Shown piece by piece: positions 34,883-43,791 of a stretch of DNA of 64,000 nt; position 1 is the first letter of the stretch, and every line of letters starts with the position of its first letter. The stretch is from the NCBI GenBank assembly GCA_903822185.1, contig CAIJOA010000011.1, positions 434,001 to 498,000 of the forward strand. The letters are read 5' to 3'. Made by a program: the position numbers and the translations under genes. The notes below the pieces were generated by a model that made no database searches, had not been told where the DNA came from, and saw only the letters and a list, made by a program, of their open reading frames with translations. The DNA is from an uncultured Rhodospirillales bacterium (lineage in GTDB: Bacteria; Pseudomonadota; Alphaproteobacteria; ATCC43930; CGMCC-115725).

Positions 34883-35890
34883 TTACTTTTCCGGCAATGC
34901 GACGACGTAGCGCCGATCGATTGCCGCGTTACCGTCGATGTCGCCTTTAATCATGCCTTGCGCCTTGTACCAAGCGACCTGACGCAAAACGTCCTTCACA
35001 TCGAGCCGTGCGCCGGGATCGTCATAAGAGGCGGTGCGTTTCACGTCTTCGATGGATTGGCCGGTATTCTTCCCGATGATCGCTGCGATCTCGGCCGCGG
35101 TCGGCCCGTCCTGTCGGGTTTCGTCGGGACCGGCGAAGGCATCGTGGTAATCCTGCGAGCCCTTGCGGAACGCGCGCAAAAAAGCCTCGATGGTTTGCGG
35201 TTTCGTATCCGCCGTCTTCGCTGCGACATAGAGGCCGCCCGCCTGATAGCTGACTTCACTGCCGGTCCAGCCGAGCAGTTTCATGTCGCCACGCGCGACC
35301 GCGGGCACCGCCAAAAATCCGGTGATGACGGCGACGTCCGCCTGCCCGCCGGTGACAGCGGTGACGACATTCGGCAGCGATTGCAGCGCGAGAAACCGCA
35401 GTGAATCGATCGCAACATCGTACTTCGCGGCGATCAGACTAAGGCTGTATTGCAGCACCGAACCTGCCTGGGTGTTGCCGACGATGCGGCCGCCCAGTTG
35501 CTTGAAAGACTTCAGACCGGCGGCATAGGCCTTGTTGGATTCGACGACAGCAAAAATCTTGAAGCTGGGAACATCGCGCGCCTGGCCGCCGACGATCTTC
35601 AACGCACCCTGACCGGCCAGATTGAAGAAGGCTGCGCTGAAAGCCGAATCGCCGATATCGATATCGCCGGCGACCACCGCGACCGCGATGTTCGGCGCCA
35701 CCTCGAGATAGTTCACCTCGACCGTCAATCCTTCGGCGGCGAAATAGCCTTTTTCCTGCGCGATATAAATCGGTCCGGTCGCGGCGATTTTCGCCGTCCC
35801 GATCTTGAGCGTTTCCGCATGCAGCGGCGAATACACCGACACGATAGCGAGCATCAACGCCGCGAGAAAACCACGCCCGTGACCGATCAA
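34883..35890 (-). CDS. ABC transporter substrate-binding protein (NitT/TauT-like), orphan
   Basis: The 335-residue protein starts at a TTG with AGGGAGG five bases upstream. A signal peptide (about 1-25, after LHA) precedes LKIGTAKIAATGPIYIAQEKG, YFAAEGLTVEVNYLEVAP and VAGDIDIGDSAFSAAFF, the NitT/TauT pattern. The C-terminal part contains GKNTGQSIEDVKRTASYDDPG. It ends 6 bp from a convergent protein of the same superfamily. The two are not close paralogues by eye. No transporter partner is visible. Confidence 0.88.
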   Translation of the reverse strand: MIGHGRGFLAALMLAIVSVYSPLHAETLKIGTAKIAATGPIYIAQEKGYFAAEGLTVEVNYLEVAPNIAVAVVAGDIDIGDSAFSAAFFNLAGQGALKIVGGQARDVPSFKIFAVVESNKAYAAGLKSFKQLGGRIVGNTQAGSVLQYSLSLIAAKYDVAIDSLRFLALQSLPNVVTAVTGGQADVAVITGFLAVPAVARGDMKLLGWTGSEVSYQAGGLYVAAKTADTKPQTIEAFLRAFRKGSQDYHDAFAGPDETRQDGPTAAEIAAIIGKNTGQSIEDVKRTASYDDPGARLDVKDVLRQVAWYKAQGMIKGDIDGNAAIDRRYVVALPEK

Positions 35891-35895
35891 TCCAA

Positions 35896-35902
35896 CCTCC
35901 CT
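35896..35902 (-). promoter_or_regulatory. Ribosome binding site selecting a TTG start
   Basis: AGGGAGG lies five bases before the TTG at 35890, which is the only codon giving a normal signal peptide length. Confidence 0.65.
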
Positions 35903-36089
35903 CTGGCGCTCTTAGGCATGGCGCCGATATTTATCGCGTCGGACACTGTTCTCGACGCCTGCTTAGCATAAGCCGGTCTTCGCAAAACCGCACCGGGAAG
36001 AATCCTGATTCTGCGACCTTGCCTTGGGCAAAAGAGGCCGGTAGGTAGAGCCGCATTCTAGCAACGATTCAGTTTCATCGGGGGACGAG

Positions 36090-36611
36090 ATGTCGGTATT
36101 GGACGAACGCAACGTCGCGCTTCGCCGCGAAGCCGGAGACGTCGTCGCAAGCGTCCCGGGCCTCGGCCTAGAAGCCAGGGCCAAAACTGCCGATGAGGCG
36201 TTGAGCCTGCTCGACAAGCTCTATAAGACGAAACCGGCCGAGGCGACAACGTCTCGCGGCGCGAACGCCACGGCGGCACCGCGAAGCGACATCCGCCGCT
36301 TCGCCATCAAATGCGGAATCGTTACCGCCATGATCGTCTTTGGCGGCTTCCTGCTGACATTCCAACTTGCAGCCGTCCTCGACGGGGCGGTCCATTCGTT
36401 TCAGCGCAGTTTTACCCATGTCGGCGGCAGCCAATTCTGGAGCCGACTCGACAAGGAACTGGCCAACGCCGCGGACCCTAAAAATGACATGCCTGCCGAA
36501 CGTAAACAAAAGCTGTTGGCGAACATTCACATCCTCGTCGATCGCTGGCAGCCTTTCATCGCCGAAGCAGAACGTGCTTTCTCGACACCCGCACCCTCTC
36601 CGACACCCTGA
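36090..36611 (+). CDS. Membrane protein with an N-terminal HicB-like segment
   Basis: The start ATG has GGGGGA upstream. The 173-residue protein opens with VALRREAGDVVASVPGLGLEA and a following TADEALSLLDKLYK, which is like the strand-strand-helix of HicB-type domains ('vvasvPglgv.a.g.T.eEAl'). A membrane helix follows at about residues 74-96, then a helical periplasmic part ending in a Pro/Ser tail. Function unknown. It lies 27 bp upstream of a polytopic membrane protein and may share its transcript. The HicB similarity is by eye and is tentative. Confidence 0.7.
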   Translation: MSVLDERNVALRREAGDVVASVPGLGLEARAKTADEALSLLDKLYKTKPAEATTSRGANATAAPRSDIRRFAIKCGIVTAMIVFGGFLLTFQLAAVLDGAVHSFQRSFTHVGGSQFWSRLDKELANAADPKNDMPAERKQKLLANIHILVDRWQPFIAEAERAFSTPAPSPTP

Positions 36612-36638
36612 TCGACGCGTTCGTTGGACACCCGTGTG

Positions 36639-38129
36639 ATGAGTCTCGCCGAACCGATGCGTAAGGACGAACCGACGAAGCCATCGCGCGCTACACGGAT
36701 CGAGCAATGGTGCGCGGCCGGCCTTCTGGCGCTGTGCCTTGCCATCGGCGTTTATACCCTGTCCGATTACAGCGCCAATTGGATGCATCCCGAAATTTAT
36801 CTCGCGGAACAGCGTCACGCGCCCGACATCGAAAGCATGGGGCTCAGCAGCAAGGCATTCCATATCGCGCGTTTCGCGGATTGCCACACGCTGAGCGACA
36901 ACTGCAATCGCACGCGGCTCATGTCGTATTATGTCGGCTATCTCAATCCATTCTTCCGACTGTGGCTGGAAAAATATATCGCCCCGCATCCCAGCGTCTC
37001 ACTAACCTGGCTTTTTTCGATCGCGACTCTGTTCTTTCTTTATCGCCTGGTTCGGAATCTGACCGGCGACCGATCCGCCGCGCTTTTGACCACCGCGCTT
37101 TACAGCCTGTCCGCGGGCTTTCTGTCCGTCATGGTGATGCTGTTCAATCCAGCGAAGCCTTTGGCCAGTTTCTTCGTCTGTTGCGGGCTCTATGTCGCGG
37201 GGCTCGTCGTACGCGGCAATCTGCCTTGGCAAGCGCCGCTTTCGTGGCTGCTCTACGTCATCATCACGCTCGGTCTTTTTTCCGACGAAACCGCTTGGCT
37301 GTTGCCGCTCTATATCGTGATCCTCTTTCCGGCCTTCCTTCAGCGCGTGCGCTGGCCCAACACGCTTTGCATGTTTCTGACGATTCCTTTCTTCCTCGGT
37401 TTCGTCACCTGGGAACTGCCGATCCTGGCGCGCTTCATCTGGCGCTACGATTTCGTGAATTTATGGGGCATGGCGCCGATGCAGGAGGGCCTTTATGTCG
37501 CCCAAGATAAAGCGGCGCTGATCCTCAAGCTGCTCTCCGGCATGAGCAGCATTGCCTATAATATGTTCAACAGTGAATTCGCCTGGTGGCAGTCGGGCAC
37601 GCTGATCGCCGTCGTCAGCTTTCTTCTTCTTGCAATTGGGATTGCGGTCTCGGCGCAGTACGGGCGACGCGACGCGCGCTATCTGCTCGCGCGGACGGTG
37701 CTGCTATTGATCGTCGTCAGTGGTTTTCAGTGCGCAGTGATGGCCCAGACCGATACCGCCGCCGGTACCTATTATTACGACAATCTTTTTCCGCTCTTCG
37801 GCGTGCTCGTCATCGGCGCCTCGTTCGCGTGCTTGCGCGGCTACAATATCGCCCGCGGCTTCGCGGTCGCTGTCTGCATCTATCTCGGCTATGTCTCGTT
37901 CACTTGGTTCTTGTCGGCCAATCGCGAATGGATTGCCGGACACGAGCTATGGTACGGCCGGCTGGTCGGCGAACAGTTCGGCCCTCAGCACACACCGCTG
38001 TCCGAAGCCAAGGTTGCTGCCTTATGGCGGCAAGCGTCGGCAGGCGCCGATGTCAGCAGCGAAGCGCCGAAATTCGCACCGAAGGACTTATGGCTGTTCC
38101 AGGAAATGGACATCCTGCGTCATCGGTAA
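36639..38129 (+). CDS. Polytopic membrane protein, GT-C-like
   Basis: I choose the ATG at 36639; a TTG 15 bases upstream is possible. The product has about 496 residues and roughly ten membrane helices. A first helix (about 30-48) is followed by a long loop containing HPEIYLAEQRHAPDIE and FADCHTLSDNCNRTRLM, then clustered helices. Membrane sugar transferases of the GT-C fold have this plan, but no canonical DD/ED motif could be fixed, so a transferase role is inferred from the neighbouring glycosyltransferase. It is convergent with another such protein. Confidence 0.72.
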   Translation: MSLAEPMRKDEPTKPSRATRIEQWCAAGLLALCLAIGVYTLSDYSANWMHPEIYLAEQRHAPDIESMGLSSKAFHIARFADCHTLSDNCNRTRLMSYYVGYLNPFFRLWLEKYIAPHPSVSLTWLFSIATLFFLYRLVRNLTGDRSAALLTTALYSLSAGFLSVMVMLFNPAKPLASFFVCCGLYVAGLVVRGNLPWQAPLSWLLYVIITLGLFSDETAWLLPLYIVILFPAFLQRVRWPNTLCMFLTIPFFLGFVTWELPILARFIWRYDFVNLWGMAPMQEGLYVAQDKAALILKLLSGMSSIAYNMFNSEFAWWQSGTLIAVVSFLLLAIGIAVSAQYGRRDARYLLARTVLLLIVVSGFQCAVMAQTDTAAGTYYYDNLFPLFGVLVIGASFACLRGYNIARGFAVAVCIYLGYVSFTWFLSANREWIAGHELWYGRLVGEQFGPQHTPLSEAKVAALWRQASAGADVSSEAPKFAPKDLWLFQEMDILRHR

Positions 38130-38144
38130 AACCGGCGTGCAACC

Positions 38145-39620
38145 TCAAACGCGCGCCGGCCAGCGAACGCCGAACTTGCCTTGTCTTAGCTGCATCACCG
38201 CAAAAACGATTCCGGCCTGCGCCGCTGGAAACACCGGCAAGGCGTGACGCGCCTCGTAATGCACGAGGGAAAACGCGAATGAAACCAACATAAAACTAAA
38301 CCAGCAAAATCCTGCGACGGCCAACGCAGCATCCGGCTGACGGCGGCGCCACGCCTTGAAAACAAGGACGGGGATGCCGAAGAGGAACAGCGCAAAGACG
38401 AGCCCCGCGATGGTTGCCGATACCGTCGCCGCGATCATCAGCAAAAGATCCGACAGCGAAAAATGCGCCCTCAGCGCCATGATATTCCGGATCGAAGGAC
38501 CGGGGATGACCCGCTTACCGATCGTCGTGCCCAGTTGAACGAATTGATTAAAGGTCGTGAGCGGGTCCGCAACATCGGTTGCAAGACCCATAAAATTGAA
38601 ATTACGGTAGATCACGCCGACATAAGCCACCGGGTGGTGGATGATCCCGGATACATATTGCGCAAAGACCATCGATTGAAGCTGTGTCGGGGTGCAGGCA
38701 CAGCGATCGAACAGCAGGTCGATCAATTTCATCTGCGCGCCGAAATCGTAATCGGTCATCGTTTCGCGTGCGAGCGTCGAGATGAGATCGCTGCCGCCGA
38801 ACGGATGGGCATAGCCATAACGCTGCATATCGAACAGCGGGCGCAGCCAGTTCGCTGCGCCGGTGATGCTGAAAAACATCTCGCCGGTACGATGAAGGTT
38901 GAGCAAAGCGTAGGCGAAAACCATTGCCGCCACGACGACAGAGAATGCAACGAGAGGCGCCATGCGTCGCGTCCAGGCCCCACTTTGCTGCACGCCCATC
39001 ACGGCCAAGAGCAGCATGGGCAGTACGGTAAAGACCATGCCGCTGTCGCGGGTCCAGGTCGAATAACCCCACAAAAATCCAAGCCCAACGACGGCGCCGA
39101 GATTAAGCCGCCAGCAACCGACCAGATGCCCCAAGAGGACAAACAGGACGATATTGAACAGCGAGCTATAGACGCTGTCCGACAAGATCGAATTGTCCAA
39201 AAGAAGAGACGTCGAGAATCCATAGAGCGCCACGACGACAAGCGCCGCCGCGGCTGAATGGAAAGCCCGCTCCAGAACGCGGAAGATCAGCCACAACGTC
39301 AGCAGGGTCAGCAGCGACTGGAAAATCACCGTGGCACCGGCCCAAGCCGACGGCACGGCCAGCTTTGCGGCGGCCAGGATCAGCGGATAGCCGGCGAGAC
39401 GGAATAGCTCCGGCAGAAATCGCGCCCGAGCGAAATTGAGCGGCGAAAAGGCCAACCCGCCGTTAAGAATCTTATCGGCGAAATCGATATACATCGGCGC
39501 GTCGAAGGCCGGCGAAGGGCCGATGAAACCGAGAATGCAGAGTTTGATCAATAAGAGGCCGAGCAGCAACAAACCCAGCGATAACGGAAAAATGGCGGAA
39601 CGATTCAAGGCTTCTCTCAC
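38145..39620 (-). CDS. Polytopic membrane protein, ArnT/GT-C-like
   Basis: The 491-residue protein has ten or more membrane helices. After the first helix (about 11-33) comes SPAFDAPMYIDFADKIL, with an acidic 'FDAPMYIDFA' that fits the catalytic loop of GT-C enzymes acting on polyprenyl-phosphate sugars. A later loop is rich in cysteine (DRCACTPTQ). Similar membrane proteins flank it. It begins 69 bp away from, and divergent to, the GT4 gene. Acceptor and donor are unknown. Confidence 0.75.
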   Translation of the reverse strand: MREALNRSAIFPLSLGLLLLGLLLIKLCILGFIGPSPAFDAPMYIDFADKILNGGLAFSPLNFARARFLPELFRLAGYPLILAAAKLAVPSAWAGATVIFQSLLTLLTLWLIFRVLERAFHSAAAALVVVALYGFSTSLLLDNSILSDSVYSSLFNIVLFVLLGHLVGCWRLNLGAVVGLGFLWGYSTWTRDSGMVFTVLPMLLLAVMGVQQSGAWTRRMAPLVAFSVVVAAMVFAYALLNLHRTGEMFFSITGAANWLRPLFDMQRYGYAHPFGGSDLISTLARETMTDYDFGAQMKLIDLLFDRCACTPTQLQSMVFAQYVSGIIHHPVAYVGVIYRNFNFMGLATDVADPLTTFNQFVQLGTTIGKRVIPGPSIRNIMALRAHFSLSDLLLMIAATVSATIAGLVFALFLFGIPVLVFKAWRRRQPDAALAVAGFCWFSFMLVSFAFSLVHYEARHALPVFPAAQAGIVFAVMQLRQGKFGVRWPARV

Positions 39621-39688
39621 CGGTCAAAAGCGTTCGGCGAAGCTAAAAGATGCTTCCTTGAGGCACAAGCTGCGTCTTTGTCCCATCC

Positions 39689-40672
39689 ATGGTAGGTTTG
39701 GCTGTAACAATGACCAGCGTATTTCCCCTTCGCCCCTATCGCGTAAAGACCTTTGGTTTCCGCGGCATGTGGGGGCAGATATATCGAGTCGAAGAAGGCT
39801 TTCGCCGGATCGGCTGCATGATCGCCGAAGACGGCGAGGATTTCGATTTCATCTACAGCAACGAGTTGCCTCAGGATCGCGATGCCGTAATGTGCAAGGC
39901 GGCAACGGGTAAGCCGTTGATCCGGCATGTGCACGATCTTTCCGCCTATGAGGGCACACCGTTCGAAAAAGAGCCTGCCGCGCTTCACACCTATCGCGAT
40001 GCGGTTATCTCCACCGCCGACCGGATTACGGTCAATACCGCGTTCGTGGCCGGGCAGTTGGCGCGTTATTGGGATTTCCACGACTCGATCATCACGGAGC
40101 AACCGATGCAGGTCGATCCCGATCTCGACGGCTATCGGACGCGGCGGCGACGCAATCTGGCGGTCGTGGTCGGCCGGCTCAACGATCCGCTGAAGAATAC
40201 CAAACTCGTCCTGCGGGCTTTGTCGCTGATGAAGGCGCCGCCTGATCTGGCGATGGTCTGGGTTGGCAAATCGAAGAAAGTGCCGCGATCGACCTTCCGT
40301 TGTTTCAAGATCGAGCATCACCGCGAAATCCCAGCGCCCGATCTGGCTGCGTTGATGAAGGAAGCGCGCATGGTGATCGCTCCTTCTTTGTTCGAAGGGT
40401 TGGGGCTGCCGCCGATCGAGGGGTTGGCCCTGGGCACGCCCTGCATCGTCAGCGACATTCCGGTCAAACGCGAAGTTTTCGCCGGCGTGCCTGTATCATT
40501 TCACGCGCCGAACGACGCGGCAGATCTGGCGCGGGCGATCAAATCGCTGCTCGATAACGAAGACGAAGGTTGGCACATGGTCGATGGCTTTGCGCCGAAG
40601 ATCACGCTCTATCAACCCGAGACGATCGCCGCAAAGATATGCGCGGTGTATGAAGGTCTGAAGACCGGTTAG
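39689..40672 (+). CDS. Glycosyltransferase, GT4/GT1 type
   Basis: The 327-residue enzyme has the GT-B fold. The C-terminal domain shows LAVVVGRLNDPLKNTKLVL, then PDLAALMKEARMVIAPSLFEG and LGLPPIEGLALGTPCIVSD, which is the E-x7-E donor-binding element. The N-terminal half holds LIRHVHDLSAYEG. It should transfer a nucleotide-activated sugar in the cytoplasm. A start at the internal ATG at 39710 is possible. The end overlaps the convergent nuclease gene by 4 bp. Confidence 0.88.
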   Translation: MVGLAVTMTSVFPLRPYRVKTFGFRGMWGQIYRVEEGFRRIGCMIAEDGEDFDFIYSNELPQDRDAVMCKAATGKPLIRHVHDLSAYEGTPFEKEPAALHTYRDAVISTADRITVNTAFVAGQLARYWDFHDSIITEQPMQVDPDLDGYRTRRRRNLAVVVGRLNDPLKNTKLVLRALSLMKAPPDLAMVWVGKSKKVPRSTFRCFKIEHHREIPAPDLAALMKEARMVIAPSLFEGLGLPPIEGLALGTPCIVSDIPVKREVFAGVPVSFHAPNDAADLARAIKSLLDNEDEGWHMVDGFAPKITLYQPETIAAKICAVYEGLKTG

Positions 40673-41235
40673 CTGGTCGCGCCCTGCCGGAAATATTGTG
40701 GCCGGACGAAGTGCCCGGCCCAGGCGCCACGGTGGTCCGCCTTCGCCTCGTTTTCCAACGGCAGATATTGCGTATCCCGCCCATAAGCGAAGGCGAGCCC
40801 TTCCCGCACCAGCGTCGCGCCGACATCGCGGCCATCGGCAAAGCAGACCGAGAACTCACGGGCATGCCGGTCGATGAATTCCGGATCGATCCGGCAGGCG
40901 AAATCAGGCCGGGCGACGACTTGGCGCAGCCGATCCGTCGCCGTCTGACCGCAAGCCCAGACTTGATCGAGGGCATCGAGGCACGTCTGCTTACGCTCGA
41001 AAGCATCAACCCCTTCGAGCCGCAGCAATTGCCGCGGACAGCCGAGTTTCAGCGCCGTAAAAAAACAAGTCTTGGGAAAATAAAGAAACGTGTCGCCGTC
41101 GATGACGGTGTAGCGATTGACGGTCGAGGGTTTGCTCAACACCGCGCGGCCGGTTCCCCAGACGGTAACGACCCCCAGGATGCCTAACAGCACACAGATT
41201 CGCGTTCGTATCGACCGATGGCCTAGCGTCCCCAT
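40669..41235 (-). CDS. Thermonuclease (SNase-like) family protein
   Basis: With the ATG at 41235 the protein has 188 residues, starting with a membrane or signal segment (about 12-30). The staphylococcal nuclease core follows: TVIDGDTFLYF, LLRLEGVDAFE, and VGATLVREGLAFAYGRD. Relatives are secreted Ca-dependent nucleases, and several cysteines (CFFTALKLGC, WACGQT) may form disulfides. An ATG 12 codons upstream is an alternative start. It stands between a GT gene and the operon, with no clear partner. Confidence 0.85.
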   Translation of the reverse strand: MGTLGHRSIRTRICVLLGILGVVTVWGTGRAVLSKPSTVNRYTVIDGDTFLYFPKTCFFTALKLGCPRQLLRLEGVDAFERKQTCLDALDQVWACGQTATDRLRQVVARPDFACRIDPEFIDRHAREFSVCFADGRDVGATLVREGLAFAYGRDTQYLPLENEAKADHRGAWAGHFVRPQYFRQGATS

Positions 41236-41311
41236 GGCCCCATCATGGACATTCCCTGTACCGGATCGCAACTGTCAGAACAGTAGAAAAACGCTGCCCT
41301 ATGCCCGTCGA

Positions 41312-42175
41312 TCAGCCGCCGAGATACCCCTTGATCCAGCCGCGGTAGTCGGCGTCGTGGGTCACTTTTTTCATCAAGTCCGCCGAGGCGAGCCCGGCGA
41401 CATCCTTCGGCGCGGTACCGTTCCGCAGCGCCTTCATCGTCTCATAAATCGCCTGGGTCGCCGCGACGATCGGCAGATGCGGTTGAATACAGACCCTGAC
41501 CCGTTGCTGGCCCAGATAAGCCATGTCGCTGAGTTCCGCCGGCGGGACACCGACCACCAACGGAATACGGATCGCCGCCGTAAGCGCTTCGAGATCGGCC
41601 CGTGTTTTGACGCCCGCGCCGAAAAACACATCAACGCCGGCGGCTTCATAGGCTTTCGCGCGCGCGATCGTGTCTTCGATTCCGGTGATGCCGATCGACG
41701 AGCTGCGCCCGACGATGATCAAAGATTTATCCTGGCGCGCGGCAATCGCCGCTTTCATTTTGCCGACGCCTTCTTCGATCGAGAGCAATTGAGGTTTGTC
41801 CGGAGAACCGAACGCGACCGGCAAAACGGTATCTTCGATCGAAAGCCCGCTGACACCGGCGGCTTCGAGTTCTTCGACGGTACGCATCACATTGAGCGCG
41901 TTGCCGTAGCCGTGATCGGCGTCGGCCATGACCGGAAGATTGCCAGCGCGCGCTGTGCGCCTTGTCTGCTCGGCAAATTCCGACAGCGTCATCACGACGA
42001 TATCCGGCGCACCAAGGATGGTCAGCGACGCGACTGATCCCCCCAACATGCCGAACTCGTAACCGATCTCTTCGGCGATGCGCAGCGAGATCGGGTCATA
42101 GACCGACGCCGGAACGAGGCACTCCGTCCCACCCAAAAGACCCCGAAGCTTTTCCCGTTTCGCCGTCGCATTCAT
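41312..42175 (-). CDS. Isocitrate lyase/PEP mutase family enzyme, oxaloacetate decarboxylase-like
   Basis: The 287-residue enzyme follows the PA4872-type oxaloacetate decarboxylase plan: VYDPISLRIAEEIGYEFGMLGGSVAS, VMADADHGYGNALNVMRTV and SIEDTVLPVAFG. DADHGYG and the EDT pair carry the magnesium ligands. The conserved 'RTNAE' after the next strand reads RSSSI here, so substrate choice may differ. True PEP mutases and lyases have a 'KKCGH'-like loop, which is absent. It is 15 bp after the NUDIX gene and so could be the last gene of the eight-gene operon, but its link to sugar chemistry is unclear. Confidence 0.85.
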   Translation of the reverse strand: MNATAKREKLRGLLGGTECLVPASVYDPISLRIAEEIGYEFGMLGGSVASLTILGAPDIVVMTLSEFAEQTRRTARAGNLPVMADADHGYGNALNVMRTVEELEAAGVSGLSIEDTVLPVAFGSPDKPQLLSIEEGVGKMKAAIAARQDKSLIIVGRSSSIGITGIEDTIARAKAYEAAGVDVFFGAGVKTRADLEALTAAIRIPLVVGVPPAELSDMAYLGQQRVRVCIQPHLPIVAATQAIYETMKALRNGTAPKDVAGLASADLMKKVTHDADYRGWIKGYLGG

Positions 42176-42190
42176 GAGATCAATCCTCGC

Positions 42191-42667
42191 CTAAAGTGCA
42201 AAAAGATCCGGCCCGCGCGTGTGCATCAGTATAACCCCGAGATCCCAAGGCGACACGCGCGGCAGTGAGAGAATCTCTTCCAGGGTAAAAAGGCGCATGT
42301 CGGCGCCTTCGTGCTGCACCATGCTTGCGATATCGGCGGGCACCACCGGCACCGTAAAATAGTGGCGCCGCACGATCCGGCGCTGCGCACGCGGCAAGAT
42401 GAAGGCGGACTCCATGTACCAGCAGCATTCCCGCGTCAGGTAGTCGAGTTCTTCGGTGAGTTCGCGGCGAAGCGCCGCTTCGGGTGCTTCTCCGATCTCG
42501 ATCTGGCCGCCAAAGACGACCCAATGATCGCGTAACGGGAGGCCCGGCTTGTCGTCGCGGAGCTGCAACAGATATCGCCCGTCGGGCACAAAGATCAGCG
42601 CACCGACACTATCGACTTCAAACGCCGTCCGAACATCCAGGGAGATCGGCGGGAAAATTTCGCTCAG
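42191..42667 (-). CDS. NUDIX hydrolase, start probably a CTG
   Basis: The NUDIX box is present as GGQIEIGEAPEAALRRELTEE, with the usual final Gly replaced by Asp. The first canonical start is a GTG at 42589, but this cuts off the first beta strand (VGALIFVPDGRYLLQLRD), which NUDIX folds need. Upstream the frame is open to 42698 and contains no ATG, GTG or TTG. A CTG at 42667 overlaps the stop of the aminotransferase as CTGA, giving about 158 residues starting SEIFPPISLDV after Met. NUDIX enzymes hydrolyse nucleotide-sugars or nucleotides; the operon suggests the first. Confidence 0.75.
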   Translation of the reverse strand: MSEIFPPISLDVRTAFEVDSVGALIFVPDGRYLLQLRDDKPGLPLRDHWVVFGGQIEIGEAPEAALRRELTEELDYLTRECCWYMESAFILPRAQRRIVRRHYFTVPVVPADIASMVQHEGADMRLFTLEEILSLPRVSPWDLGVILMHTRGPDLFAL

Positions 42668-43791
42668 TGGGTATTCTTGCGTCGCGAAGCAAGAAAGTCA
42701 TTTGTCGCAACCGCAACCGCCTCGACATCCCCTTCGTTCAGCCAGGGATGGATAGGCAAGGTCAGGATGCGTTCAGCCTGGCGCTCGCAAATCGGGAAAT
42801 CGCCCCGCTTGTAGCCCAGCGGCGCAGCCGCCGGCTGCAGATGGATCGGGATCGGATAATGGATCGCCGTACCGATGCCCTTTTCCGCCAGATGTGCTTG
42901 CAAGGCGTCACGATGATCGACCTGCACGACGAAGGTGTGATAGGCGATGAATTCGTTCGGCTGTTCGGGCGGGCAGAAAACCAATTCCGGATCGAGCAGC
43001 TTCGTATAGAGCGCGGCGTTCTTGCGTCGCCGTTCGACGATGCCATCGAGCCGTGCAAAACGATATTGAAGGATCGCAGCCTGCAGCGTGTCCATCCGCG
43101 ACACCGTACCGAACCGGACCACCGTATTGCGGTCGGCGAGGCCATGATTGCGCAGCAGACGAATCGTTTGCGCCATAGCGTCGTCATTGGTGAGGACAAA
43201 GCCGCCGTCGCCGGAGGCATTGAGATTCTTCAAGGGATGCGCGGAGAAGCAGCCGATCTCGCCGAACGTACCCGCGAACTGTCCCTGATATTTCGCGCCG
43301 ATTGCCTGAGCGGCGTCTTCGATCACCATCAGATCATGACGCTTGGCGATCGCCATGATCGCCCCCATGTCCGCCGTGCGCCCGGTCAGATGGACCGGCA
43401 TAATCGCCTTCGTGCGCGGTGTGATCACAGCTTCGACTTTGGCCGGATCGATATTTTGGTCGGGGAGAACATCGGCAAAAACCGGCCGCGCCCCGACATC
43501 GACAATCACCGCCGTCGAGGCAACGAACGAGTTGGGCGGCGTGATCACTTCGTCGCCCGGGCCGATGCCCATCGCGATCAGACCAAGGCGAAGCGCATCC
43601 GTCCCGGAGTTAAGCGTCACAGCGTGCTTCATGCCGTGATGCTTGGCCAATGAATGTTCGAGTTCTTCGATGTCGCGGCCACCGACAGCCTGCGCTTCTG
43701 TCATCACCCGATCGAAGATGGCGCGCAGATCATCCTGTTCTTCACGATACTGCGCACTGAGATCGACATAGGCGACGCGCCGTTCAGCCAC
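42664..43791 (-). CDS. DegT/DnrJ/EryC1/StrS family sugar aminotransferase (A)
   Basis: This 375-residue PLP enzyme has the DegT fold: YVDLSAQYREEQDDL at the start, HAVTLNSGTDALRLGLIA, VIEDAAQAIGA and FSAHPLKNLNASGDGG with the PLP lysine K188. Such enzymes transaminate keto-sugar nucleotides. It overlaps the second aminotransferase gene by 8 bp, so both are coupled. Sequence differs clearly from that neighbour, so the two may act at different positions of a sugar. Confidence 0.95.
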   Translation of the reverse strand: MAERRVAYVDLSAQYREEQDDLRAIFDRVMTEAQAVGGRDIEELEHSLAKHHGMKHAVTLNSGTDALRLGLIAMGIGPGDEVITPPNSFVASTAVIVDVGARPVFADVLPDQNIDPAKVEAVITPRTKAIMPVHLTGRTADMGAIMAIAKRHDLMVIEDAAQAIGAKYQGQFAGTFGEIGCFSAHPLKNLNASGDGGFVLTNDDAMAQTIRLLRNHGLADRNTVVRFGTVSRMDTLQAAILQYRFARLDGIVERRRKNAALYTKLLDPELVFCPPEQPNEFIAYHTFVVQVDHRDALQAHLAEKGIGTAIHYPIPIHLQPAAAPLGYKRGDFPICERQAERILTLPIHPWLNEGDVEAVAVATNDFLASRRKNTH

